Shown here piece by piece: positions 1-5,916 of a DNA stretch of 20,060 bases. The stretch is from a virus. A model generated the notes under the pieces. It made no database searches. It was not told where the DNA came from and worked only from the letters and a program-made list of their open reading frames with translations. Where the stretch lies: IMG/VR virus record IMGVR_UViG_3300034071_000802, positions 1-20,060 of that record, one strand, 5' to 3'. Position numbers and translations under genes: made by a program. Position 1 is the stretch's first letter; every line of letters begins with the position of its first letter.

Positions 1-270
1 TTGCATCAGGCCCCAAGAGCCTCTCATTGGGTCTTCACGGTTGATTGCGTAGAGACTGCACCGAGATTCCCGGTACATGATCTTGTCTAGTTTCGGTAGT
101 TGTTGCTTTGACCAGCCTTGCTGAATAGCCATGTCCCACCATTGGGGGCATTTTGCGTCCACAGGGATAGTGAGACTTGACAGATCACGTGCCGGTGTTG
201 TAAAGAACGCTTCCATTTCATTGCTGATTGGGGTGATGATCACACCTATTGCTAGCAAGACTTTGAACAT
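1..270 (-). CDS. Lysozyme-like lytic transglycosylase (endolysin or virion hydrolase), partial
   Basis: Ninety codons are present; the gene starts at 270 and continues beyond the left edge. It probably cleaves host peptidoglycan. Residues 2-14 are hydrophobic and could be a weak signal or membrane segment. Residues 64-71 (IMYRESRC) carry the glutamate expected as the catalytic acid (E68), and residues 84-90 (GSWGLMQ) match the G-x-x-G-L-M-Q motif of the SLT/lysozyme-like fold. C41 and C71 could form a disulfide in an exported protein. A good ribosome site (AAGGAG) sits just upstream of the ATG and overlaps the end of the preceding gene, whose stop is one base away, so the two are probably coupled. 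The C-terminal half is outside the window, so further cell-wall-binding domains cannot be judged. Family assignment is fairly sure; endolysin versus virion-borne enzyme is open. Confidence 0.8.
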   Translation of the reverse strand, partial: MFKVLLAIGVIITPISNEMEAFFTTPARDLSSLTIPVDAKCPQWWDMAIQQGWSKQQLPKLDKIMYRESRCSLYAINREDPMRGSWGLMQ

Positions 271-271
271 A

Positions 272-493
272 TTACTCCTTTAGTGCTTCTATTACGACTG
301 ATTCCAGTTCGTGTTTTGCATCCAGAATTGAAATTAGTTTTCTAACTCCTTTTACGTCTGTTTCTGAACCGGGTTCTGAATCAGAAACTATTTGGTGTAA
401 TACCAATTGCATTTCTGTTAGTGCTTCAATTGTGTCTAACATTTGTGTTATTGATAATTGAACTTCTAATATTGGTTCATCTTTGTTAGTCAT
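272..493 (-). CDS. Hypothetical 73-aa acidic helical protein
   Basis: I do not recognise this protein. It is acidic and predicted mostly alpha-helical, with heptad-like leucine, isoleucine and valine spacing through residues 9-72, so a small coiled coil or helical bundle is plausible. There are no cysteines, signal peptide or membrane segment. Its start overlaps the end of the upstream 163-aa gene by 8 bases and its stop lies one base before the transglycosylase start. Its own ribosome site is weak, which fits translation by coupling. The position between WhiB-region genes and a lysis-type gene gives no firm clue to function. Confidence 0.65.
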   Translation of the reverse strand: MTNKDEPILEVQLSITQMLDTIEALTEMQLVLHQIVSDSEPGSETDVKGVRKLISILDAKHELESVVIEALKE

Positions 494-977
494 TGAGTTC
501 GCTCGACAGTCCTTTGTACAGTCTTGACATCATGAAGAAGTTGAGCATGGCGTCTTTGAGATCGCCGCTTGATTTATCTTCATCATATATTACTTCTGGG
601 TCGTCTTCAAACCTGATTGATGATAAGAAATCTGTTCCATGTAACATTGTGAACAGTCTGACACGACGTTTTAGTGGGTGTTCTGAAGGACGTAACGCAT
701 TATCTTCGTCATGTCCGTCTTTGATTGGTGATGCCCATCCGCATGTAACGATTCCGAACTTCGTATATGGAGACAGTTCTCTGGCCATGTCATGATCTTC
801 GAGCATGTCATAGATGTCGGCGTTCATTCCGATTGGGATAGTCATTGGTGTCTCACCATTGAATGTTTCAATTGCAAACAGAATTGCTTTGTCTAGATGA
901 AAAGCATCTGTTGAAGTTGACTTGAGTGATTCGTCGATCATCCGGTCAATATATTTTAGGTCATCTAATTTTGGCAT
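486..977 (-). CDS. Hypothetical 163-aa protein
   Basis: Unrecognised soluble protein. I chose the ATG at 977 (MPKLDDLKY) rather than a start 10 codons further upstream, because a clear AGGAG ribosome site lies 10-11 bases before it and the longer start has none. The N-terminal 40 residues look helical. The middle holds TCGWASP followed by an acidic and histidine-containing loop and then HPLKRRVRLFTML, which could be a small beta-rich domain. The C-terminus is again helical and acidic. It overlaps the end of the WhiB gene by 17 bases and the next gene by 8, so it belongs to the same coupled operon. Confidence 0.7.
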   Translation of the reverse strand: MPKLDDLKYIDRMIDESLKSTSTDAFHLDKAILFAIETFNGETPMTIPIGMNADIYDMLEDHDMARELSPYTKFGIVTCGWASPIKDGHDEDNALRPSEHPLKRRVRLFTMLHGTDFLSSIRFEDDPEVIYDEDKSSGDLKDAMLNFFMMSRLYKGLSSELND

Positions 978-1254
978 TATTTTTTGCTCTCCTTGTGGGT
1001 TTACCACGGTCTAGTGTGACTCCGCCCCACACGCCACATGAATTAGTTCGTGATCCGAACTCATAACATTGCAGACGTACTGGGCATTTTGTACATATTT
1101 GTTTTGCTTTATATAAATTGTTTTGTTCTTCTTTACCATCGCCGTGCTCAGGGAACCACCATCGTGTTGGATTACCGATGCACGCTCCCTGAGTCATGAA
1201 AAAAGGCTTGTAAACATTGAACTTTTGAGCTGCAATACTAGACATCGGCACCAT
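961..1254 (-). CDS. whiB-like: WhiB-family iron-sulfur transcription regulator
   Basis: A 97-aa protein with the WhiB signature. It has four cysteines at residues 25, 54, 57 and 63 in the C-x(n)-CxxC-x5-C arrangement that binds a [4Fe-4S] cluster, then the GVWGG turn at residues 74-78, then a basic C-terminal tail (RGKPTRRAKNNAKIR) of the kind that contacts DNA. A fifth cysteine, C73, sits right before the turn. WhiB proteins bind the host primary sigma factor and alter promoter choice; phage copies are known from mycobacteriophages, and TM4 WhiB interferes with host WhiB2. The start could be residue 1 or M4 (position 1245); neither has a strong ribosome site, and translation probably couples to the upstream gene, which it overlaps by 17 bases. 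This is the clearest host indicator in the window. Confidence 0.92.
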   Translation of the reverse strand: MVPMSSIAAQKFNVYKPFFMTQGACIGNPTRWWFPEHGDGKEEQNNLYKAKQICTKCPVRLQCYEFGSRTNSCGVWGGVTLDRGKPTRRAKNNAKIR

Positions 1255-1738
1255 TGGTCATGCGTGATACAAAGATGTTGATTGCTTTTTCTGCAGCTTC
1301 GTTGGCAACGTTAGCCATTGATGTGTGAACTGTTGATTCAATTTTGTCTTGTACGTTGTAGCTGTTGAGCGTGGACTGTACACAGTGGTCTACAACAGCA
1401 CGGAAACGTGTGTTGCTCATGATTGCTTGGTGGAAGTTTGAACTCAGACCATACGATTCATTTGACATGATTATCTCTGCAAGAACAGAGAAGTCAATTT
1501 TGTCAAGAACATTGTCACGTATATCTGTGGTGTCAATGCTGGATACAGTCCAGTCACGAATCTTGCGAAGGAATGAAGTGTTGCTCATTACATTGTTTGC
1601 AAGTGATTGAATTGCTTCTGCATTTAGACGATTTGTTACAGCAAGTTTTTGCTCAAACATTTCGTCGAATATATTTTGTAGTCGCAGTGTTTCTCCTGCA
1701 GCTACAAGTGCTGTTTCTAGTTCTTCTGTAGTTGTCAT
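1238..1738 (-). CDS. Hypothetical 166-aa helical protein with an internal duplication
   Basis: Not recognised. It is predicted almost entirely helical. Two segments resemble each other at a spacing of 56 residues: one starts MSNTSF at residue 51 and continues to about 86, the other starts MSNTRF at 107 and continues to about 138. Both end with a V-x-D-K-I-D/E pattern (NVLDKID and NVQDKIE). A third MSN occurs at 91. Only one cysteine is present. A GGAG ribosome site precedes the ATG, and the gene overlaps its upstream neighbour by the four bases ATGA, so it is coupled to it. Confidence 0.7.
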   Translation of the reverse strand: MTTTEELETALVAAGETLRLQNIFDEMFEQKLAVTNRLNAEAIQSLANNVMSNTSFLRKIRDWTVSSIDTTDIRDNVLDKIDFSVLAEIIMSNESYGLSSNFHQAIMSNTRFRAVVDHCVQSTLNSYNVQDKIESTVHTSMANVANEAAEKAINIFVSRMTNGADV

Positions 1739-1998
1739 TTTGTCTCCAACTTTCTTACGACGACGGAATAATTGTTTTCACCTTCATGACATGCCCATTC
1801 AAGTCCTGGGTACTTTGAATACGAATTTGCGTAGTTGCATGCTCTTATTTGGAATCGTTTTTTATCTTCTTTTGTTTTTGTTTTTGATGAATTCACTAGC
1901 ACCCATCTTCCAAATTCTCCTGAATACAGAAGTTCTTTGACTATTGCTTTTGTTAGATGAGTTTTGATTACTGCTGCTTCGATGTATTGAAGTGTCAT
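1735..1998 (-). CDS. Hypothetical 87-aa basic protein
   Basis: Unrecognised. The N-terminal part is helical (QYIEAAVIKTHLTKAIVKEL), followed by a short beta-like stretch (GRWVLVNSS), a lysine-rich loop (KTKTKEDKKRFQIRA) and a C-terminal strand (NYSVVVRKLE). The alternation suggests a compact alpha/beta domain. Two cysteines are present, with no membrane segment. An AAGGAG ribosome site lies upstream, overlapping the stop of the amidotransferase gene nine bases away. It therefore follows the amidoligase/amidotransferase pair immediately and could be a partner or substrate, but only position supports that. Confidence 0.65.
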   Translation of the reverse strand: MTLQYIEAAVIKTHLTKAIVKELLYSGEFGRWVLVNSSKTKTKEDKKRFQIRACNYANSYSKYPGLEWACHEGENNYSVVVRKLETK

Positions 1999-2007
1999 GA
2001 TTTCTCC

Positions 2008-2940
2008 TTAGTAATAGCTTGGGTGTGTTGTTGTGATTACATCTAGTGAGTCTGAATAGTTTGCGTGTAGATCATCCCAGCAAAAACAATTTGCGAAAGA
2101 ACCACAGTACAAACATGCTTTACATGATGGACAATGAGTGTGAAGTTCGTCGTTCTTGACGACTTCACTATGTGCACATGTGTAGCACTCAAGAAGCGCA
2201 GTGTGATTGTCTAGGTCAGTCATGAATACATCAAACTGTTCTAGAACTGCATCGAACTTGAGGTCAGCTTCGTCGTCGTAGTCATCGGAAACTTTTTGTT
2301 CCCATGGTTTGTATCCATATGTTGATTCGTATCCATAGTCCCAATCGTTGTATAGTGAACCGTAAGATCCTGCACGATATGGTGCTTGCTTATACGAACT
2401 GTTAGACCACCACATGTCATTAGCCCAATGACCATCTTGCTCATTGAGAATGTAGAAGTCAAACAAAGCATCTTCGTGTGTAGTCAAGAAGACAAGTTTT
2501 GAACCTTTAGCCCACGCAGACAACTTGTTGTAGTAGTCCATGTTGTCAAGTGATGTGATACCACCGACAGCAGGCATGATGTCTTGTGCAAACACTTTAG
2601 TGTCTGAACGAGTGTCATCTTTTTGAATAGCAACTGGCAGAATGCCGTTGTGTGCGACCACAGTTGAGTTGTCATTACCCAAGAAGAATGGGTGACAGTT
2701 ATCAACAGTTTCAGAACCATGCGTTGCCCACCTGAAGTGGAACGTCGCTGGTCCTTGGTGCGTTCTGCGCAAGTCAATGAACTTGTTAGCAACTTCATCG
2801 AAGTCCATGCTGTGTGCAGTGACGATTTTCTTGCCGGTTGAAATAGCAAAACCGAAACCATCTGGATTAGAGATGGCTGCGGTTCTGAACTTGTCCATGT
2901 CTGGTGTTACATAGTCAGGAATGAATGTTAGTAAGCACAT
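2008..2940 (-). CDS. Class II glutamine amidotransferase (Ntn-hydrolase) with C-terminal cysteine cluster
   Basis: A 310-aa enzyme expected to hydrolyse glutamine and release ammonia for a partner synthetase. Features of the family (GlmS, PurF, asparagine synthetase and phage relatives) are visible: Cys2 directly after the initiator Met, which becomes the N-terminal nucleophile; HFRWATHG at residues 68-75; NCHPF at 81-85; AHNG at 96-99 (oxyanion-hole Asn-Gly); and SDTKVFAQ at 112-119. The catalytic set looks complete. Residues 180-230 are rich in Tyr, Gly and Asp. Cysteines at 252, 255, 270, 273, 276, 279, 285 and 287 form a CxxC-rich cluster, probably binding zinc, which is not part of the usual domain. 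The gene overlaps the amidoligase end by 13 bases, with its ribosome site (AAAGG) inside that gene. It could act alone as a glutaminase, but the pairing argues for ammonia supply. Confidence 0.85.
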   Translation of the reverse strand: MCLLTFIPDYVTPDMDKFRTAAISNPDGFGFAISTGKKIVTAHSMDFDEVANKFIDLRRTHQGPATFHFRWATHGSETVDNCHPFFLGNDNSTVVAHNGILPVAIQKDDTRSDTKVFAQDIMPAVGGITSLDNMDYYNKLSAWAKGSKLVFLTTHEDALFDFYILNEQDGHWANDMWWSNSSYKQAPYRAGSYGSLYNDWDYGYESTYGYKPWEQKVSDDYDDEADLKFDAVLEQFDVFMTDLDNHTALLECYTCAHSEVVKNDELHTHCPSCKACLYCGSFANCFCWDDLHANYSDSLDVITTTHPSYY

Positions 2941-3965
2941 ATTTGCCTTTCACCGAGACGAATGTTTAGACGGTCGTCAAGGATTTTGTAAGTGTCAGGT
3001 TTGGTTGCGACCCAACTACGGAATGAATTGAATGCCAGGGCATTACCTGACATAACTTGTGGTGTGCTGATTTCTTCCGTGTAATGGAAGGCTGCGTCGC
3101 AGAACTGCAGAGCGGCTTGCACCGTCTCAGGTTTGAGTGAAGGACGGAAGAACCGTAACTCCACAGTCTGCACGTTGCGCAGGTTGACAGCACAGTAACG
3201 ATCATCGTTGACTGACTCACGTTTTGCCATCTTCATGAATGTAGACCCACGTAGTGTCTCCCGCTGGCCCCAGTCGTTGAATGTGTTTAGGAATGTATCA
3301 ACATCAAATTTAGCGTATGTTGATTTCCTGCCTGCAAATTTGATTAGCTCTGTTGGGTTCCCGTAAATAAATTTGAGGAACTTGAATAGATGCTTGTCAT
3401 CTTTGAATGCAGCACGAGACATGTGAATGTGCAGTCCACATGACTTCATGTTCCATGATTCATATCCGAGGCGACTGAGCCCCTTGATGCCTTCCCATTT
3501 GAAGTGTTTCATAAAGAAACCCAATGTCGCTGGATGCGACACGATTTCGAAACCATGGTCAATTGAACCATCTTCTTTTAGGTAGACAACATTTTCGTTG
3601 CCACGATGGTTGATTGTGTTGATAACCCATTGGGCACCTTCATCAATGTCACCATCTGTGCATTCGACTTCTTGTTCCATGCCTAGATATAGCGTTGAGC
3701 GATTATCTTCGGTTATTTTGCTGTAATACGATGATGTGCCATCGTCATGTAGGAAGCTGGCGTTTGGTTTGTAACTGTAACTGTGTACCAATGGACTCCC
3801 TTCGTTTTCTTCTTCTGCCATACAATCTTCTACGAAATTGTCGTTGCAACTTTCGCAACGTACATATCCGTCGAAACGATTGCTGAGTAAGTATTCTGTT
3901 TCCATGACATCGTCACACGACCAGCATGTACCGAGATCTTCTTCTTCTGCTTCTGATCGTGGCAT
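2928..3965 (-). CDS. Amidoligase (COOH-NH2 ligase, Amidoligase_2-like) with N-terminal zinc ribbon
   Basis: A 345-aa protein matching the glutamine-synthetase/GCS-like carboxylate-amine ligases often annotated as amidoligase. The motifs are in family order: LGMEQEVE at 94-101 (metal/ATP-binding acidic residues), LKEDGSI at 129-135 and GFEIVSHP at 138-145, GLHIHMSR at 177-184, and RYCAVNLRN with TVELRFFRPSL at 256-277. It should use ATP to join a carboxylate to an amine. An N-terminal extension has CxxC at 14-17 and 37-40 plus C48, a probable zinc ribbon, followed by an acidic linker. The ATG overlaps the stop of the 45-aa membrane protein (TAATG) and has an AAGGAG site. The next gene is a glutamine amidotransferase, the usual ammonia source. 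The substrate (peptide, protein, cell-wall precursor or small molecule) cannot be read from the sequence. Confidence 0.85.
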   Translation of the reverse strand: MPRSEAEEEDLGTCWSCDDVMETEYLLSNRFDGYVRCESCNDNFVEDCMAEEENEGSPLVHSYSYKPNASFLHDDGTSSYYSKITEDNRSTLYLGMEQEVECTDGDIDEGAQWVINTINHRGNENVVYLKEDGSIDHGFEIVSHPATLGFFMKHFKWEGIKGLSRLGYESWNMKSCGLHIHMSRAAFKDDKHLFKFLKFIYGNPTELIKFAGRKSTYAKFDVDTFLNTFNDWGQRETLRGSTFMKMAKRESVNDDRYCAVNLRNVQTVELRFFRPSLKPETVQAALQFCDAAFHYTEEISTPQVMSGNALAFNSFRSWVATKPDTYKILDDRLNIRLGERQICAY

Positions 3966-4102
3966 TACTTCTCCTTGTAAGTTGGGTGATTTCTTTTAGA
4001 CCTAAGTTTGCTTGACTGATAGGTATCAACCCATCCGAGTAGTACAACGCCGAGCACAATAAGTGTGCAGGCACCTGTGAAGAACAACATTAGATCAATC
4101 AT
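3965..4102 (-). CDS. 45-aa single-pass membrane microprotein
   Basis: A small gene encoding one hydrophobic helix at about residues 3-24 (MIDLMLFFTGACTLIVLGVV and following), then a short basic tail with SKLRSKRNH. The positive tail should stay in the cytoplasm. A GGAG ribosome site sits 8 bases upstream of the ATG at 4102. The start overlaps the upstream 79-aa gene by 8 bases, and the stop overlaps the amidoligase ATG by one base. The reading frame, ribosome site and coupling together make it credible despite its length. Function is unknown; it may anchor a partner at the membrane. Confidence 0.65.
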   Translation of the reverse strand: MIDLMLFFTGACTLIVLGVVLLGWVDTYQSSKLRSKRNHPTYKEK

Positions 4103-4334
4103 CTAATTTCTCCGTAATGAATGAACCTTTTGTGTATGTTGTGAAGTACTTTTTGAAAACGATTTCTGAAATTTGATGGAAGAAGTCAACTCGTTCTTCT
4201 TCGTCTTCTACTTCGATGAGAACACGAATAGGATCATGTTCATCTGTCCAAGCTGTGTAAACAAGAATTTCGATATTGTTAGGGTTGTCTGGAACTGGTG
4301 AATTGAGAATAATTTGTTTGATTAGTGATTGCAT
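4095..4334 (-). CDS. Hypothetical 79-aa acidic protein, first gene of the distal minus operon
   Basis: Unrecognised. It has an N-terminal helix (MQSLIKQIIL), a strand-like core (NIEILVYTAWT and IRVLIEVEDEEERVDFF) and a C-terminal segment with aromatics. The pattern suggests a small alpha/beta domain. A good GGAG ribosome site lies 6 bases before the ATG. It is the first gene downstream of the terminator at 4380-4425, so a promoter would be expected in the 45 bases between, but I see no convincing one; read-through from the upstream genes is the alternative. Confidence 0.7.
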   Translation of the reverse strand: MQSLIKQIILNSPVPDNPNNIEILVYTAWTDEHDPIRVLIEVEDEEERVDFFHQISEIVFKKYFTTYTKGSFITEKLDD

Positions 4335-4379
4335 ATTTGCTCCTAGTTAGTTGCCTATCCGACATATCTTTGGGGTGAA

Positions 4380-4425
4380 ACAAAAAACCCAGACCCGCCC
4401 GGTGGTTAGACCGAACGAGCCTGGG
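4380..4425 (-). terminator. Rho-independent terminator, leftward
   Basis: Positions 4388-4402 and 4411-4425 form a 15-bp stem (with several G-U pairs when read on the minus strand) around an 8-base loop. On the minus strand the stem is followed directly by six T residues (4387-4382). It lies 9 bases beyond the stop of the 107-aa gene and separates it from the amidoligase operon. It is directional, since no T-tract follows on the plus strand. Confidence 0.88.
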
Positions 4426-4433
4426 CTGCTGTG

Positions 4434-4757
4434 TTATGCGCCTACGATTGCAAGCGGCTTCATTTCCTCATACTCGGCAGCAATGATCTCTAGCGAACCG
4501 CCCAAGCGAACACGTTGCTTTGGGAACTTGTGCTCGATCATGTCACCCTCTGCGTTCTCCCAGTGAGTTTCAACATCGCCAATCTTTGCGACTTGCTCAA
4601 CGATCAACTTGGTTCCTGCTGTGATGCTGTACATCTTGACAGTCTCGTTAGGAATCCATGCTTCACGTCGTACACCGTTACCATCAACAGTGAACGCAAC
4701 GTTGGTATTCTTCGGGCCAGGATTCGACACCCCAGCGACAATAAGTTCTACATTCAT
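4434..4757 (-). CDS. Hypothetical 107-aa beta-rich protein
   Basis: I do not recognise it. The sequence alternates hydrophobic strands and turns (VELIVAGVSN, TNVAFTVDGN, EAWIPNETVKMYSITAGTKL, LIVEQVAKIGD, SLEIIAAEYEE), suggesting a small beta-barrel or beta-sandwich; an OB-like fold is possible but unproven. There are no cysteines and no membrane segment. A GGAG ribosome site lies 8 bases upstream of the ATG. The gene ends right before a strong terminator and has a 102-base leader containing a hairpin and an A-tract, so it is isolated from both neighbours. This suggests it is expressed strongly and separately. Confidence 0.75.
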   Translation of the reverse strand: MNVELIVAGVSNPGPKNTNVAFTVDGNGVRREAWIPNETVKMYSITAGTKLIVEQVAKIGDVETHWENAEGDMIEHKFPKQRVRLGGSLEIIAAEYEEMKPLAIVGA

Positions 4758-4794
4758 GATTTACTCCGTTTCTTTGGTTGATATTTTGAAAAGA

Positions 4795-4848
4795 TTTTTT
4801 TTTTGTGAGACTCATCTTGCCCCGCATCCCTGCGGGGGCAAGTGAGTC
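4795..4848 (-). other. Leader hairpin with adjacent A10 tract upstream of the 107-aa gene
   Basis: Positions 4809-4826 pair with 4831-4848 in a stem of about 17 bp around a 4-base loop, with one bulged base on each side. Read leftward, the hairpin is followed after four bases by ten A residues (4804-4795) rather than a T-tract, so it is not a standard terminator in either direction. It lies between the stop of the 118-aa gene and the start of the 107-aa gene. An mRNA-stabilising or processing hairpin is a reasonable guess. Confidence 0.55.
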
Positions 4849-4859
4849 ATAGTTACCGT

Positions 4860-5216
4860 TTACTTGACGTAGTTGAACGACCAACGACAGTCACCATCAT
4901 TGAAGTCAGGCTCAGATTCACGCTCGCCTTCACGAAGTTGTTGGTGCTTGTCATCGTCATGCACGAAGTCCTCAAAGAACTCGTATGTCTCATACCAGTC
5001 AGTCTCCTGACGTTTACGACGATCCCCCAAGGAATACTCCAAACAGGCTTGTTCAATCTGGTCAAGACTAAGACCGGCTATTGTGAGACCCTGATCAGAA
5101 AACGCTTTGTGAAAATAGCGCTCTGTCATTGGATAATTGTCGTCTGGTTGTGGACGCAAATTCTTGGGATACACACGCTTGTACTTGCTGATCCGAGGTA
5201 GTTCTATCTTTGTCAT
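4860..5216 (-). CDS. Hypothetical 118-aa acidic protein
   Basis: Unrecognised soluble protein. The N-terminus is basic and proline-containing (PRISKYKRVYPKNLRPQP), the middle is helical (LTIAGLSLDQIEQACLEYSL), and the C-terminal third is strongly acidic with many Asp and Glu (FFEDFVHDDDKHQQ, ERESEPDFNDGD). An AAAGGA ribosome site precedes the ATG by about 6 bases. It has a 71-base leader after the 45-aa membrane gene, and this leader holds a hairpin (5239-5274). A protein with a charged, partly disordered end of this kind could interact with nucleic acid or a basic partner, but nothing here proves that. Confidence 0.7.
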   Translation of the reverse strand: MTKIELPRISKYKRVYPKNLRPQPDDNYPMTERYFHKAFSDQGLTIAGLSLDQIEQACLEYSLGDRRKRQETDWYETYEFFEDFVHDDDKHQQLREGERESEPDFNDGDCRWSFNYVK

Positions 5217-5238
5217 ACAGTTCCTTTCAGTTGGTGGC

Positions 5239-5274
5239 TCTGCTTGGGGGACAAACCTGCTCCCCCAAGCGAGA
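5239..5274 (-). other. Leader hairpin upstream of the 118-aa gene
   Basis: Positions 5242-5251 and 5261-5270 form a perfect 10-bp GC-rich stem around a 9-base loop, extendable by about three pairs across a one-base bulge. No T-tract follows on either strand. It lies 23 bases upstream of the start of the 118-aa gene and close to its ribosome site. It resembles the hairpin at 4809-4848 in placement and in having a CTTG/CAAG segment beside a run of C or G. Confidence 0.5.
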
Positions 5275-5287
5275 CACGAATATTGAG

Positions 5288-5425
5288 TTATTTTTTACGT
5301 TCCAAACACCAGTTCTTGCTGACACTGATGTCCTTGATTGCACGTTCGTAGCCAAATTCGTAGGCAAAATAGCCAATGATTGCGACCACAATTGATGCAC
5401 AGGTGAACAAGCCAAACCAGTTCAT
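5288..5425 (-). CDS. 45-aa single-pass membrane microprotein
   Basis: Reads MNWFGLFTCASIVVAIIGYF at residues 1-20, an amphipathic start plus one membrane helix, followed by a soluble tail with AYEFGYERAIKD and a basic end (CLERKK). The ATG overlaps the stop of the 48-aa gene by one base (TAATG), so translation is probably coupled; its own ribosome site is weak. It has the same length and layout as the 45-aa membrane protein at 3965-4102 but no clear sequence identity with it. Function is unknown; small phage membrane proteins include holins, antiholins and host-interaction factors. Confidence 0.6.
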   Translation of the reverse strand: MNWFGLFTCASIVVAIIGYFAYEFGYERAIKDISVSKNWCLERKK

Positions 5426-5571
5426 TAGAAACTCACAGTCTGGTCAAACCACGACTTGTCGTAGTGTGTGATGAGAGTCGTAGTTAGTGCCTGAATCTTC
5501 TGGTTTGCATTCTCCAGTGACTTCTCTAGTTCTTCAATCTTTTTGTATAGCAAGTGTTCTTGGTATGTCAT
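5425..5571 (-). CDS. 48-aa coiled-coil microprotein
   Basis: A short gene with a clear AGAGG ribosome site 7 bases before the ATG at 5571. Residues 4-33 form a heptad-type coiled coil (HLLYKKIEELEKSLENANQK and following), then a short aromatic end (HYDKSWFDQTVSF). Its stop overlaps the start of the membrane microprotein (TAATG). The pair, coiled coil then membrane helix, may act together, but that is inference from coupling. Upstream (5572-5674) there is a 103-base gap in which I see no gene. Confidence 0.6.
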   Translation of the reverse strand: MTYQEHLLYKKIEELEKSLENANQKIQALTTTLITHYDKSWFDQTVSF

Positions 5572-5674
5572 GATTGCCTCTTTCGTGTTAGTAGTGGTTC
5601 AAAAGACCCTGTGATTTACAACCTCTGGGTCAACGGTTGGTTCATGAGTTTTGAGTCGGTCAATCGACTATGTA

Positions 5675-5911
5675 CTAGAAGAGTACGCTTGTTGGGTCAC
5701 ACACGAAGTTGTATGCGGCCACAGCATCGTCAAGGTCAAGACCAGAGAAGATGGATTCGTTCTTGAGAACTAAGTCGTAGACCTGATCACCAAACATTGG
5801 TTCTAGAAGTTCTATGAGGCGATAAGTCTCCTCACGATTGATTTCATGAACATCTGCTTGATACTCGGCTACTTCGGATAGGAACTCGCTGTATTCTTTT
5901 AGTGTTGACAC
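5675..5911 (-). CDS. Hypothetical 78-aa acidic helical protein (GTG start)
   Basis: Unrecognised acidic helical protein (LKEYSEFLSEVAEYQADVHE, RLIELLEPMFGDQVYDLVL, LDDAVAAYNFVCD). I place the start at the GTG at 5911: an AAAGGG site lies about 10 bases before it, and it begins 5 bases after the stop of the 30-aa gene. A longer frame from a TTG at 5947 would overlap that gene by more than 30 bases and has no ribosome site. The helical, acidic build resembles many small phage early proteins, but no family could be assigned. Confidence 0.6.
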   Translation of the reverse strand: MSTLKEYSEFLSEVAEYQADVHEINREETYRLIELLEPMFGDQVYDLVLKNESIFSGLDLDDAVAAYNFVCDPTSVLF

Positions 5912-5916
5912 GGCAG

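Noticed and set aside
2241-2861. Minus-strand frames of 76 and 125 aa inside the amidotransferase gene
   Set aside because: They are out-of-frame shadows of a gene with clear family motifs.
5227-5415. 62-aa minus-strand frame over the 45-aa membrane gene
   Set aside because: It covers the leader hairpin, has no ribosome site, and competes with the coupled membrane microprotein, which fits better.
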